Made by a program: the position numbers and the translations under genes. The notes under the pieces are model-generated. The model did no database searches. It was not told the origin of the DNA and worked only from the letters and a program-made list of their open reading frames with translations. This document shows, piece by piece, positions 16,718 to 24,409 of a DNA stretch of 45,062 nucleotides. Each line of letters opens with the position of its first letter. The first letter of the stretch is position 1. The stretch is from the NCBI GenBank assembly GCA_902500695.1, contig CABVRQ010000031.1, positions 1 to 45,062 of the forward strand, given 5' to 3'. Origin of the DNA: an uncultured Nitrospira sp. (GTDB lineage Bacteria > Nitrospirota > Nitrospiria > Nitrospirales > UBA8639).

Positions 16718-17950
16718 ATGAAAGACACAAGGCCCGGAATTGATCGACGACATTTTTTGAAGGGAAGCCTGGCTCTTGGGTTGGCAGGCCTCCTCACACC
16801 CGCGGGGATCCGCGCTAACGATTCATCGAACGTCACGCTTCCTTTCGAGCGGGGTCGTCGCCCATTGGTCGCTTTTCCACAGAAGCGGCCACTCATGGTA
16901 TTGGCCACAAGGCCTCCCCAGTTAGAAACACCCTTTCATATTTTCAACGAGAACATCTTCACGCCTAATGATGCATTTTTTGTTCGTTGGCATCTTGCCA
17001 ATATCCCTCAGGAAATTGACGTGAACACCTTTCGGCTGACTATTCGAGGTCGAGTCAATCAAATTTTATCTCTGAGCCTTGAAGAACTGAAAACTCAATT
17101 TGAACAAGTCGAAATTGCCGCCGTCTGTCAATGCGCGGGAAATAGTCGCGGGTTTTTCCAACCCAGAGTACCCGGAGTACAGTGGGGAAATGGTGCGATG
17201 GGAAATGCCAATTGGAAGGGAATCAGACTCCGTGATCTTCTTCACAAGGCGGGACTTGCAAACGATGCTCTGCAGGTACGGTTTGATGGCCTGGACCAAG
17301 CGGTCGCCCAAGTCACACCGGATTTCCGGAAATCTCTGAACCTTGATGATGCACTACAGAAAGAGGTGTTGATCGCTCACTCCATGAACGGAGAATCTCT
17401 TCCCATGTTGAACGGTTTTCCTCTTCGCCTCGTGGTGCCGGGATGGTATGCGACCTATTGGGTGAAGATGCTGAATGACATCGAAGTGCTCAATCAGGCC
17501 GATCAAACTTTTTGGACGACCGATGCCTATCGCCTGCCGGCTGATCCTTGTCACTGCGTGAACCCCGGTGAGGCCTTAACGAGCACCGTTCCAATGGGCA
17601 AAACGCCCGTTCGATCCTTTATGACGAATGTGGAACAGGGTCAACTCCTGCCTGGAGGAAAACCATTCACGATTAAAGGGATAGCCTTTGACCAGGGCTA
17701 TGGCATTGATCGCGTGTTGTTCTCCATGGATGGAGGCCAACAATGGCAGTCCGCTCGATTGGGAAAGGACTATGGGAACTTCAGCTTTCGTCCTTGGGAG
17801 GCACCCTTTACTCCTGAGCCTGGAAAGACATATCCACTCCAATCACTGGCCATCAATCGGATTGGAGAAACACAGCGGTTCGATGCCAGATGGAATCCAC
17901 ATGGATATCTTCGCAACGTCATCGAAACGGTGAATATCCATGCAACCTGA
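16718..17950 (+). CDS. SorA-like molybdopterin sulfite dehydrogenase catalytic subunit (Tat-exported)
   Basis: 410 aa. A twin-arginine signal (R10-R11, RRHFLKG) exports the folded protein. The sulfite-oxidase fold follows: molybdopterin domain with VCQCAGNSRGFFQP, where C139 of CAGN is the expected molybdenum ligand, then WKGIRLRDLL, AHSMNGESLP and PLRLVVPGWYATYWVKML; the C-terminal 110 residues are the Ig-like dimerisation domain (FTIKGIAFDQGYGIDRVLFSMDGG). It would oxidise sulfite to sulfate in the periplasm. The diheme cytochrome gene starts 9 bp on, as in SorAB. Some family members act on other substrates, so sulfite is the likely, not proven, one. Confidence 0.88.
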   Translation: MKDTRPGIDRRHFLKGSLALGLAGLLTPAGIRANDSSNVTLPFERGRRPLVAFPQKRPLMVLATRPPQLETPFHIFNENIFTPNDAFFVRWHLANIPQEIDVNTFRLTIRGRVNQILSLSLEELKTQFEQVEIAAVCQCAGNSRGFFQPRVPGVQWGNGAMGNANWKGIRLRDLLHKAGLANDALQVRFDGLDQAVAQVTPDFRKSLNLDDALQKEVLIAHSMNGESLPMLNGFPLRLVVPGWYATYWVKMLNDIEVLNQADQTFWTTDAYRLPADPCHCVNPGEALTSTVPMGKTPVRSFMTNVEQGQLLPGGKPFTIKGIAFDQGYGIDRVLFSMDGGQQWQSARLGKDYGNFSFRPWEAPFTPEPGKTYPLQSLAINRIGETQRFDARWNPHGYLRNVIETVNIHAT

Positions 17951-17959
17951 GACCAAGTC

Positions 17960-18625
17960 ATGATGCGTGTGTGCAAGTTCTTGATGGTGCTGCTGTGTCT
18001 CATCGGATTTTGGTGGGAACTTCCGGCTAATGCCGATGACAGAAAACAGCTATCCATTCTCCATCTTCCTTCCGATCCCATTTCTTTTCAACCAGGTCCT
18101 GGGAGTGATCTCGCCAGCCGTTACTGCCTGATGTGTCATTCCGCAGAGTATGTGTATATGCAGCCACCTCATCCCCGTGAGGAATGGACGGAAATTGTCG
18201 AAAAAATGAAAACATCCTTCGGCTGTCCAATCTCGAATGAGGACATGGCTCCCTTGGCCGATTATCTCGTGTCGCAAAACTCACTTCAACCTTCCCCCTC
18301 AGCGCCTCACGTCCAAGCGGACGATCAGAAGGAAACACCCGGTCGATCTCCTACTCAATCTGGCGATCCGCAACAAGGGAAATCCCTCTATGAACGCCAC
18401 TGCCTCACGTGCCATGGACCCGGTGGCAAAGGAGACGGCCCCATCGGACCGGTTTTGGTTCCGCCGGCAGCCAACCTCACGTTATTAGGTAAGCAATCGG
18501 ACAAAACCATCCTTGATGCGCTCCGAAAAGGACGTCCGGGAACAGCGATGCCAGCCTGGGAATACGATCTGAATCCACAAGAGCTGAATCATCTTCTTTC
18601 ATTTCTTCGAACGTTAACTCCATAA
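17960..18625 (+). CDS. Diheme cytochrome c, electron acceptor of the SorA-like enzyme
   Basis: 221 aa with signal peptide (about 1-25). Two heme sites: CLMCH (56-60) in a SorB-like setting (ASRYCLMCHSAEYVYMQPP then MKTSFGCPISNEDM), and CLTCH (148-152) in a second class I domain (HGPGGKGDGPIGP, with GTAMPAW providing an axial Met). A Pro/Gln-rich linker joins the domains. SorB proteins usually have one heme, so the second domain looks like an added fusion that could pass electrons on to the terminal oxidase side. Nine bp behind the sulfite dehydrogenase gene, certainly co-transcribed. Confidence 0.88.
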   Translation: MMRVCKFLMVLLCLIGFWWELPANADDRKQLSILHLPSDPISFQPGPGSDLASRYCLMCHSAEYVYMQPPHPREEWTEIVEKMKTSFGCPISNEDMAPLADYLVSQNSLQPSPSAPHVQADDQKETPGRSPTQSGDPQQGKSLYERHCLTCHGPGGKGDGPIGPVLVPPAANLTLLGKQSDKTILDALRKGRPGTAMPAWEYDLNPQELNHLLSFLRTLTP

Positions 18626-18804
18626 CACCGATGAATCCTGTACGCCAGATCAAGAGGCCATTCCATCAGCAACCAGATACATTCCTTGGATTTCCCTATT
18701 CATACGAGTGCTTCCCGTTCGTGGCTCTGTAAAACCTGAAAAAATCTCCGCTTCTCTCACCAATGTCTGTTAGCGTCACCTTCGCCAATTTTGAGACCAT
18801 ACCC

Positions 18805-20235
18805 ATGCGCCATGTAAAAATTATAGCTACTATTGGCCCTGCGACTTCCTCTCCTGAAAGTCTGAAACAACTCCTGCATGCCGGGGTCAATGTCGCCAGA
18901 TTCAACATGTCCCATGGAACCGCCGATTGGCACAGAACCACAATCCAACGCCTTCGTCAGCTTGCCCTTGATGAAAAGACCCCACTCGCTATCCTTGTAG
19001 ACTTGGCAGGTCCCAAAATCCGCCTGGGGGAACTCCCAAACCAAGGAACCGTCTTGAAGAAAGGCCAGGATATTCTTCTGATTGCGAAGTCAGATCAAAG
19101 CTCAAGGCAAAACGAACCGGAGGATACACTGCCCGTTAATCTTTCCCATTTCCCGAATGGAATGAAACCCGGTCAAATCGTGTTACTTGATGACGGGAAC
19201 ATGTCTCTCACCGTGGAGAAACAAGTAACCAACCGTCTGGTCTGTAAGGTATTGGTCGGAGGAACGGTCATCTCACATAAAGGGGTGAATTTCCCTGGCC
19301 TCCCACTCGACATTCCCGGATTTACGCAGAAAGACGCTGACGATCTTCAAGTGGCCATCGACATTGAAGCCGATTATGTCGCCCTCTCGTTTGTGCGAAG
19401 TCCGCAGGATATTCACGCACTCCAAAAGGCCTTGGCTGATCGATCCGCGCTGATTCCTCTCATTGCCAAAATTGAAAGGCCTGAAGCCCTGACATGTCTT
19501 GATGAAATCCTTGATGCGGCAGATGGGGTGATGGTCGCTAGGGGAGACCTGGCACTGGAAATGAGTCCGGAAGAAGTCCCGCTTCTGCAAAAGCAGATCA
19601 TCGCACAGGCCAATCTCATGGGAAAACCCGTGATCACCGCCACACAAATGCTGGAATCGATGACTCACAATGCTTTCCCCACTCGCGCGGAAGCCTCAGA
19701 TGTGGCAAACGCCGTGCTGGACGGAACGGATGCCGTCATGTTGTCTGCCGAAACTTCAATGGGAAACTTTCCTTTCGAATCGGTCCAGGTCATGGATCGG
19801 ATTATTCGACAAGCAGAAAAAGAAATGTTCCGCCGGAGCCAAAACCTCATTTCACCTAAAGGAATCGTGCATTCGACTCCGGAAGCAGTCTGTGAGGCTG
19901 CCGTCTCTCTTGCAACAGCTATTGGCGCCCAAGCCATCGTGGTCTTCACCGAGTCCGGCCATACAGCCATGTTATTGGCCCGCCATCGACCGACGGTCCA
20001 GATTTTCGCACTGACTCCCTCCCCAACCGTCACCCGTCAATTAGCTTTAGTATGGGGCATTGTTTCAAGTGTATTTCCTCAAATTGATGAAACCGATGAA
20101 CGAATTCATGCCGCCCAGGATCACCTAAAAGCACTAGGCCTGCTTCAGGAAGGGCGGCTCATTGTCATCGTCACCGGGGAACGATTGGGACATGCCTTCG
20201 GAACCAATATCATCAAAGCTCATTTGGTCGTGTAA
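18805..20235 (+). CDS. pyk: Pyruvate kinase
   Basis: 476 aa from ATG 18805 (MRHVKIIATIGPAT, the usual family start); ATG 18763 in frame adds 14 residues. It makes pyruvate and ATP from phosphoenolpyruvate and ADP. Motifs seen: ARFNMSHG, VDLAGPKIRLG, the catalytic Lys in IAKIERPEA, metal-binding GVMVARGDLALE, and TATQMLESM. The C-terminal allosteric domain is complete (VFTESGHTAMLLARHRP). Full length for the family. It sits between sulfur genes without an obvious link and lacks a clear ribosome site. Confidence 0.95.
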   Translation: MRHVKIIATIGPATSSPESLKQLLHAGVNVARFNMSHGTADWHRTTIQRLRQLALDEKTPLAILVDLAGPKIRLGELPNQGTVLKKGQDILLIAKSDQSSRQNEPEDTLPVNLSHFPNGMKPGQIVLLDDGNMSLTVEKQVTNRLVCKVLVGGTVISHKGVNFPGLPLDIPGFTQKDADDLQVAIDIEADYVALSFVRSPQDIHALQKALADRSALIPLIAKIERPEALTCLDEILDAADGVMVARGDLALEMSPEEVPLLQKQIIAQANLMGKPVITATQMLESMTHNAFPTRAEASDVANAVLDGTDAVMLSAETSMGNFPFESVQVMDRIIRQAEKEMFRRSQNLISPKGIVHSTPEAVCEAAVSLATAIGAQAIVVFTESGHTAMLLARHRPTVQIFALTPSPTVTRQLALVWGIVSSVFPQIDETDERIHAAQDHLKALGLLQEGRLIVIVTGERLGHAFGTNIIKAHLVV

Positions 20236-20262
20236 ATTCATACAAGGAGAAGATTAGGGAAC

Positions 20263-21915
20263 ATGTCCCTCAAAATCATCATTGTCGGAGGCGTGGCTGG
20301 CGGAGCAAGCGCGGCGGCCAAGGCGCGGAGAACCAACGAAGCCGCAAACATTGTGATGTTTGAAAAAGGGCCCTATGTATCCTTTGCCAACTGTGGTCTC
20401 CCATATTATGTCGGAGAGACCATTCAGGATCGTGATGACCTTCTCCTTCAAACCCCGGAGCGGTTTTGGAAACGATTCAGGGTCCAGGTCCAGGTGTTAC
20501 ACGAAGTCATTCGCATAGACCGAACAGCGAAATGCGTGCAGGTGAAAAACTTGGTGACTCAAGAGATCGCTTCGCACCCCTATGACACACTCATTCTCGC
20601 ACCCGGTGCCGGGGCCATCATGCCCAACATACCTGGCATTCACGCCAGGAATATCTTTACGGTCAAAACCGTTCCTGACTCTGATGCCATCAAAACCTTT
20701 CTCGCCAGCCAAACTTCGCAGCAGGCCTTGGTGATTGGAGGCGGGTTTATTGGGCTGGAAACGGCCGAAGCCCTGATGGGTCTTGGATTGACCGTGACGA
20801 TCATAGAAAAAGCTCCGCAAATACTGCCTCCTTTTGATCGGGACATGGCCACTCTGGTCGCTCATCATCTCCAAGAAAAGGGAGTGAAGATTATTGCGGG
20901 TGACGGAATCAACGGATTCCGGCAGAACGGCGACCATGCCAAAGAAGCCGAATTGGAAAGTGGAACACGGCTTCCAATGGACCTCGCCATTCTTTCGATC
21001 GGCGTCAGACCGGAGCTCAAGCTGGCCAGAGAGGCAGGGCTTGAAATTGGGTCAGCGGGAGGCATTACCGTGAATGAACGGCAGCAAACCTCTGACCCTG
21101 ATATCTATGCAGCAGGTGATGCGGTCGAAACACTCCATCTCATAACCGGCAAACGAACAAGAATCCCTTTAGCCGGGCCAGCCAATAAACAGGGGAGGGT
21201 CGCCGGAGCCAATGCTGCGGGCGGAGACTTACAGTTTCATGGTGCACTGGGTACGGCAATTGTCGAAAGCATGGGCATCACCGCTGCCAAAACTGGATTA
21301 AGCGGACACGAAGCCAAGGCCCAGGGCTTGAATTACTTTGTCTCCCTCACCCATCCCTTAGATCACGCAGAATATTATCCTGGAGCAGAAGCCCTTCACA
21401 TGAAATTAGTCGTAGAGCAACAGACGGGAAGATTGCTAGGTGCCCAAATTGTGGGGGATCAGGGAGTGGATAAACGCATTGATGTGTTGGCGACAGCTAT
21501 ACATGCCAAATTGAATGTCCAGGATTTGGAACAATTGGATTTGGCTTATGCCCCCCAATTTAACTCGGCCAAAGGGCCGGTCATTATGGCAGGTTTCGTG
21601 GCCGCTAACACCTTACGGGGTGAGGTCGACACGCTCACGGGGGAAGAATTACAAAAGAAATTAGAAGGGAATCCTTCTCTCCAATTGTTAGATGTCCGGA
21701 CCATGGATGAATATCAAGAAGCGCATATTCCTCATGCCCGCCTTATTCCGATTGATGAACTGCGAGACCATCTTCAGCAACTTGATCCTTCTCAGGAAAC
21801 GGTCGTCTATTGTCGTGTCGGATTACGCGGGTACCTTGCGGCGCGCATTCTCCTTCAACATGGCTTCACCAATGTCTTCAACCTCACCGGTGGCTATTTA
21901 AGTTTCCCTCAATAA
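20263..21915 (+). CDS. CoA-disulfide / NADH-dependent persulfide reductase with C-terminal rhodanese
   Basis: 550 aa. Residues 1-450 are a flavoprotein disulfide reductase: FAD motif IIVGGVAGGASAA, active Cys44 in SFANCGLPYYVGE (single-Cys class), NAD motif VIGGGFIGLETAEAL, and the dimerisation domain. Residues 460-550 are a rhodanese with active Cys517 (VVYCRVGLRG). This fusion (CoADR-RHD/Npsr) reduces CoA persulfide, CoA disulfide or polysulfide using NAD(P)H and releases sulfide. It gives the reductive branch opposite to the dioxygenase at 10974. Ribosome site AAGGAGA 20244-20250. 27 bp after pyruvate kinase. Confidence 0.92.
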   Translation: MSLKIIIVGGVAGGASAAAKARRTNEAANIVMFEKGPYVSFANCGLPYYVGETIQDRDDLLLQTPERFWKRFRVQVQVLHEVIRIDRTAKCVQVKNLVTQEIASHPYDTLILAPGAGAIMPNIPGIHARNIFTVKTVPDSDAIKTFLASQTSQQALVIGGGFIGLETAEALMGLGLTVTIIEKAPQILPPFDRDMATLVAHHLQEKGVKIIAGDGINGFRQNGDHAKEAELESGTRLPMDLAILSIGVRPELKLAREAGLEIGSAGGITVNERQQTSDPDIYAAGDAVETLHLITGKRTRIPLAGPANKQGRVAGANAAGGDLQFHGALGTAIVESMGITAAKTGLSGHEAKAQGLNYFVSLTHPLDHAEYYPGAEALHMKLVVEQQTGRLLGAQIVGDQGVDKRIDVLATAIHAKLNVQDLEQLDLAYAPQFNSAKGPVIMAGFVAANTLRGEVDTLTGEELQKKLEGNPSLQLLDVRTMDEYQEAHIPHARLIPIDELRDHLQQLDPSQETVVYCRVGLRGYLAARILLQHGFTNVFNLTGGYLSFPQ

Positions 21916-21964
21916 CCCCCCCCCTCAATCCAAGCAAACCAGTAAATCTTCGAAATCTGAGAAT

Positions 21965-22003
21965 GTTAACTCGTTAACTCAATTCGTTAAATCAAGCTTA
22001 ACG
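21965..22003. promoter_or_regulatory. Putative enhancer (UAS) for the sigma54 activator, site 2
   Basis: GTTAAC (21965-21970), CGTTAAC (21972-21978), then CGTTAA (21985-21990) and TTAACG (21998-22003), the last two an inverted pair seven bases apart. The same half-site makes up the cluster at 10713-10739. Centre about 130 bp before the predicted start of the promoter at 22088. Confidence 0.6.
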
Positions 22004-22087
22004 CTTCACCATATTTTTCGTTGATTGATAGTCCTTTATACGTCATAAGCAATTGATATTACATATTTTTATATCATTTATGTCATT

Positions 22088-22104
22088 TGGCATTCAGTTT
22101 GCTT
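22088..22104 (+). promoter_or_regulatory. Sigma54 (-24/-12) promoter of response regulator gene
   Basis: TGGCATTCAGTTTGCTT: GG at 22089-22090, GC at 22101-22102, ten bases apart, with TTGC at the -12 box. A near-consensus site. Predicted start about 22113, 58 bases before the response regulator ATG. GCTTAAGT follows as in the first sigma54 promoter. Confidence 0.8.
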
Positions 22105-22170
22105 AAGTTAATGATATGAAGAGGATAAATCCAGAGGTGGCTTAACAATTTTTACCAAAGGAGAGCGCTC

Positions 22171-22617
22171 ATGGAACAAACGACAAGTAAATCTCGAACA
22201 GCAGCGATGTTCAGTGGTCAAGACACATTAGGCCGGATCTTGGTCGTCGATGACGAACCGGATGTTCGCAAAGTTGTGAGATTGTCATTGGAGAAAGCCG
22301 GATACGACGTGATTGAAGCCGAAGACGGTCAACAGGCCGTGCAAGAAATCAAAAGTGGAGAAAACCCTCTTTTACTGGACGTGATCCTCACCGATATCCG
22401 AATGCCCAAACTAAACGGACTTGAGGCTATTCAGTTTTTTCAGAAAGAATTCCCACGTGTATCGTTGATTGTGCTGACGGGATTCCCCGACGTAACAATG
22501 GCCACATCCTTGATGAAGAATGGGATTATTGACTATTTGGTCAAACCGGTTGAAAAAGAGAAACTTCTGACCGCAGTTGCTAAGGCCATGGAACAACGGG
22601 AACTCAACCATTTATAG
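22171..22617 (+). CDS. Single-domain (CheY-like) response regulator
   Basis: 148 aa, a receiver domain only. Acidic pair D27-D28 (LVVDDEPD), phospho-acceptor D75 (VILTDIRMP), the switch Thr in VLTGFPD and Lys in YLVKPVEK. A 20-residue polar N-terminal extension precedes it. With no output domain it must act by protein contact or phosphotransfer; the PAS-PAS histidine kinase at 24410 is the obvious partner. Strong ribosome site (AAAGGAGAG). Driven by a near-consensus sigma54 promoter. Confidence 0.92.
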   Translation: MEQTTSKSRTAAMFSGQDTLGRILVVDDEPDVRKVVRLSLEKAGYDVIEAEDGQQAVQEIKSGENPLLLDVILTDIRMPKLNGLEAIQFFQKEFPRVSLIVLTGFPDVTMATSLMKNGIIDYLVKPVEKEKLLTAVAKAMEQRELNHL

Positions 22618-22872
22618 ATCGAGGGGATTTCTTACTAAACTCCTTATAAAAAAATGAGTGGCCTTCTTTTGTCTTTCAGTTTGGTGTTGATTTTGCTCTA
22701 TCGATCTGGAAAGGGAATGATAGTTGGTCTTTATGGGTCAGAATTCCCCAAGTGGGATGGAATTGGGATGGGGAAATTTTTCTCATAGAATTATCATATC
22801 GAAACCTCTAAAATTCTGCGACCCAAGAGGATACATAGGATTTTTACCAATTTTTGAATGGAGGCGTTGCCA

Positions 22873-24306
22873 ATGGCTCACATGAGGAATGTCCACTTGA
22901 AGACACAAGGCCATGCTCTCATACTCACGATGAGCATCCTTCTCTGTCTTCTGTTCCCTTTCTCGCTTTTTGCCGCTGAGGGAAAAGATCCAGAATCCCT
23001 GATCAGCACCACCTGTTCGACTTGCCACAAGTTTCAGGGCGAGGGGGAGAGCCGCTTTAATTTAAAGGCTCCGGATCTCATGTGGGGGGGCAGCAAGTTT
23101 CAGCGGGATTGGCTGATTAAATGGCTGACAGGGAAAGAACCGATGCTGTATGCCAAAAGCTACCGGTGGGATCAGTCTCAACAACCTGAGCAGCACATGA
23201 CCGTCTCTCAACAGGAAGCTGAGGGCCTTGCCGACTATTTCGAGACACACCTTCAGGATCCGCGAGTGAAGCCGGGATCTATTGATATGTCGACGTTTAG
23301 TAAACAGGAGGCGAAGTTTGGAGAGGAAATCTTCACCCAACATTCCTGTATTGGCTGTCATCAGATTATGGTGGATGGAAAAAAGACCGGAGGCCCACAA
23401 AGCGCCTCGTTCTTTAACTCGGGAAAAAGGCTGAAGGCTGATTGGATTTATCGCTTCAACTCGGGTCCCCCCGACTTTGTACCCCACAGTGGAGAGTTTG
23501 TCGGGGATGTGAGTGCACTCGGGCTGCGGTATGTGACGGGGTTTATTGCAACCCGAGGGGATGAGGATTTCCCCTATTATGAACCTTGGAAAAGTTCAAA
23601 GTTCGATCATCCGAACGTCGAAAACGGTGCGAAAATTTACCAAGAATATTGCGCACAATGTCACGGGGCCGAGGGCAAAGGCGATGGACCTGCCGCGTCA
23701 GGCTTGGAACCCAAACCGGCGGTGCATGCCAATATTCCCTTTGAAAAAATTCCTCTCGATTATCTGTATAACGTGATCTACTATGGGGGGAAAGCTGTTG
23801 GGAAATCTCCTCTAATGCCGTATTGGGGACTAACCATTGGCGAGACAGAAGGCGTATCCGACGTCATTGCCTATTTGAAGACCACGTTTAAAGGTGCTCC
23901 GGAAGTGGCTAGCACGGCTTCACCATCTAGTGGTCCTTCAGGAGTCTGCCCGCAACCACGCAACACCAAGCAAGCGCCTGGGAAATTTCGTAACCTGACC
24001 AGTCCGTTACCCGACTCTCAAGAGCACATCAAGGCGGGAGAGAAGCTGTATCACGAAACCGCTCAACCGTTGGCCTGCACACAATGTCATGGACCCAAGG
24101 GAGATGGGCAAGGACCAATGGGTGCGGCGTTGAATCCTCATCCCCGAAACTTTACGTGTGGAGAAACCATGAAAGATATTTCTGACGGGCAGATGTATTG
24201 GATTATCAAAAACGGATCTGCAGGAACCGGCATGATGGCCTTTTCCGGTATGCCCGATGACCAAATCTGGCAAGTGATTCAGTACCTTCGGACGTTGGCT
24301 CAATAA
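22873..24306 (+). CDS. Secreted tetraheme cytochrome c (four class I-like modules)
   Basis: 477 aa from ATG 22873, chosen because GGAGG (22861-22864 region) precedes it; an upstream ATG at 22858 would contain that site. Signal peptide about 14-36. Four CxxCH sites: CSTCH (48-52), CIGCH (159-163), CAQCH (260-264), CTQCH (402-406). The third and fourth sit in the class I setting HGAEGKGDGP / HGPKGDGQGP, the first two in looser settings. A Ser/Pro linker and a lone Cys (GVCPQP) precede the fourth. A periplasmic electron conduit; four spaced modules suggest chain-like transfer. Flanked by a response regulator and a histidine kinase. Confidence 0.88.
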   Translation: MAHMRNVHLKTQGHALILTMSILLCLLFPFSLFAAEGKDPESLISTTCSTCHKFQGEGESRFNLKAPDLMWGGSKFQRDWLIKWLTGKEPMLYAKSYRWDQSQQPEQHMTVSQQEAEGLADYFETHLQDPRVKPGSIDMSTFSKQEAKFGEEIFTQHSCIGCHQIMVDGKKTGGPQSASFFNSGKRLKADWIYRFNSGPPDFVPHSGEFVGDVSALGLRYVTGFIATRGDEDFPYYEPWKSSKFDHPNVENGAKIYQEYCAQCHGAEGKGDGPAASGLEPKPAVHANIPFEKIPLDYLYNVIYYGGKAVGKSPLMPYWGLTIGETEGVSDVIAYLKTTFKGAPEVASTASPSSGPSGVCPQPRNTKQAPGKFRNLTSPLPDSQEHIKAGEKLYHETAQPLACTQCHGPKGDGQGPMGAALNPHPRNFTCGETMKDISDGQMYWIIKNGSAGTGMMAFSGMPDDQIWQVIQYLRTLAQ

Positions 24307-24352
24307 CCTGGCAATTGGTTTCAAGCCCCTTCGGGGGTAACAAGCAATTTTA

Positions 24353-24387
24353 TTCAGGGCCTGGAGATATCATCTCCAGGCCCTGAA
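24353..24387. repeat. Perfect 16-bp inverted repeat with 3-base loop
   Basis: TTCAGGGCCTGGAGAT (24353-24368), ATC, ATCTCCAGGCCCTGAA (24372-24387). It lies between the tetraheme cytochrome gene and the histidine kinase start, 22 bases before its ATG. As RNA it would be a very stable stem without a U-tract, so it may terminate or attenuate the cytochrome transcript; as DNA it could be an operator. Confidence 0.8.
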
Positions 24388-24409
24388 CCTAACGAGTAGG
24401 AAGAGCATC

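Noticed and set aside
21915..21930. Run of nine C after the CoADR-rhodanese stop as a phase-variable tract
   Set aside because: It lies after the stop codon and outside promoter boxes, so slippage would have no clear effect.
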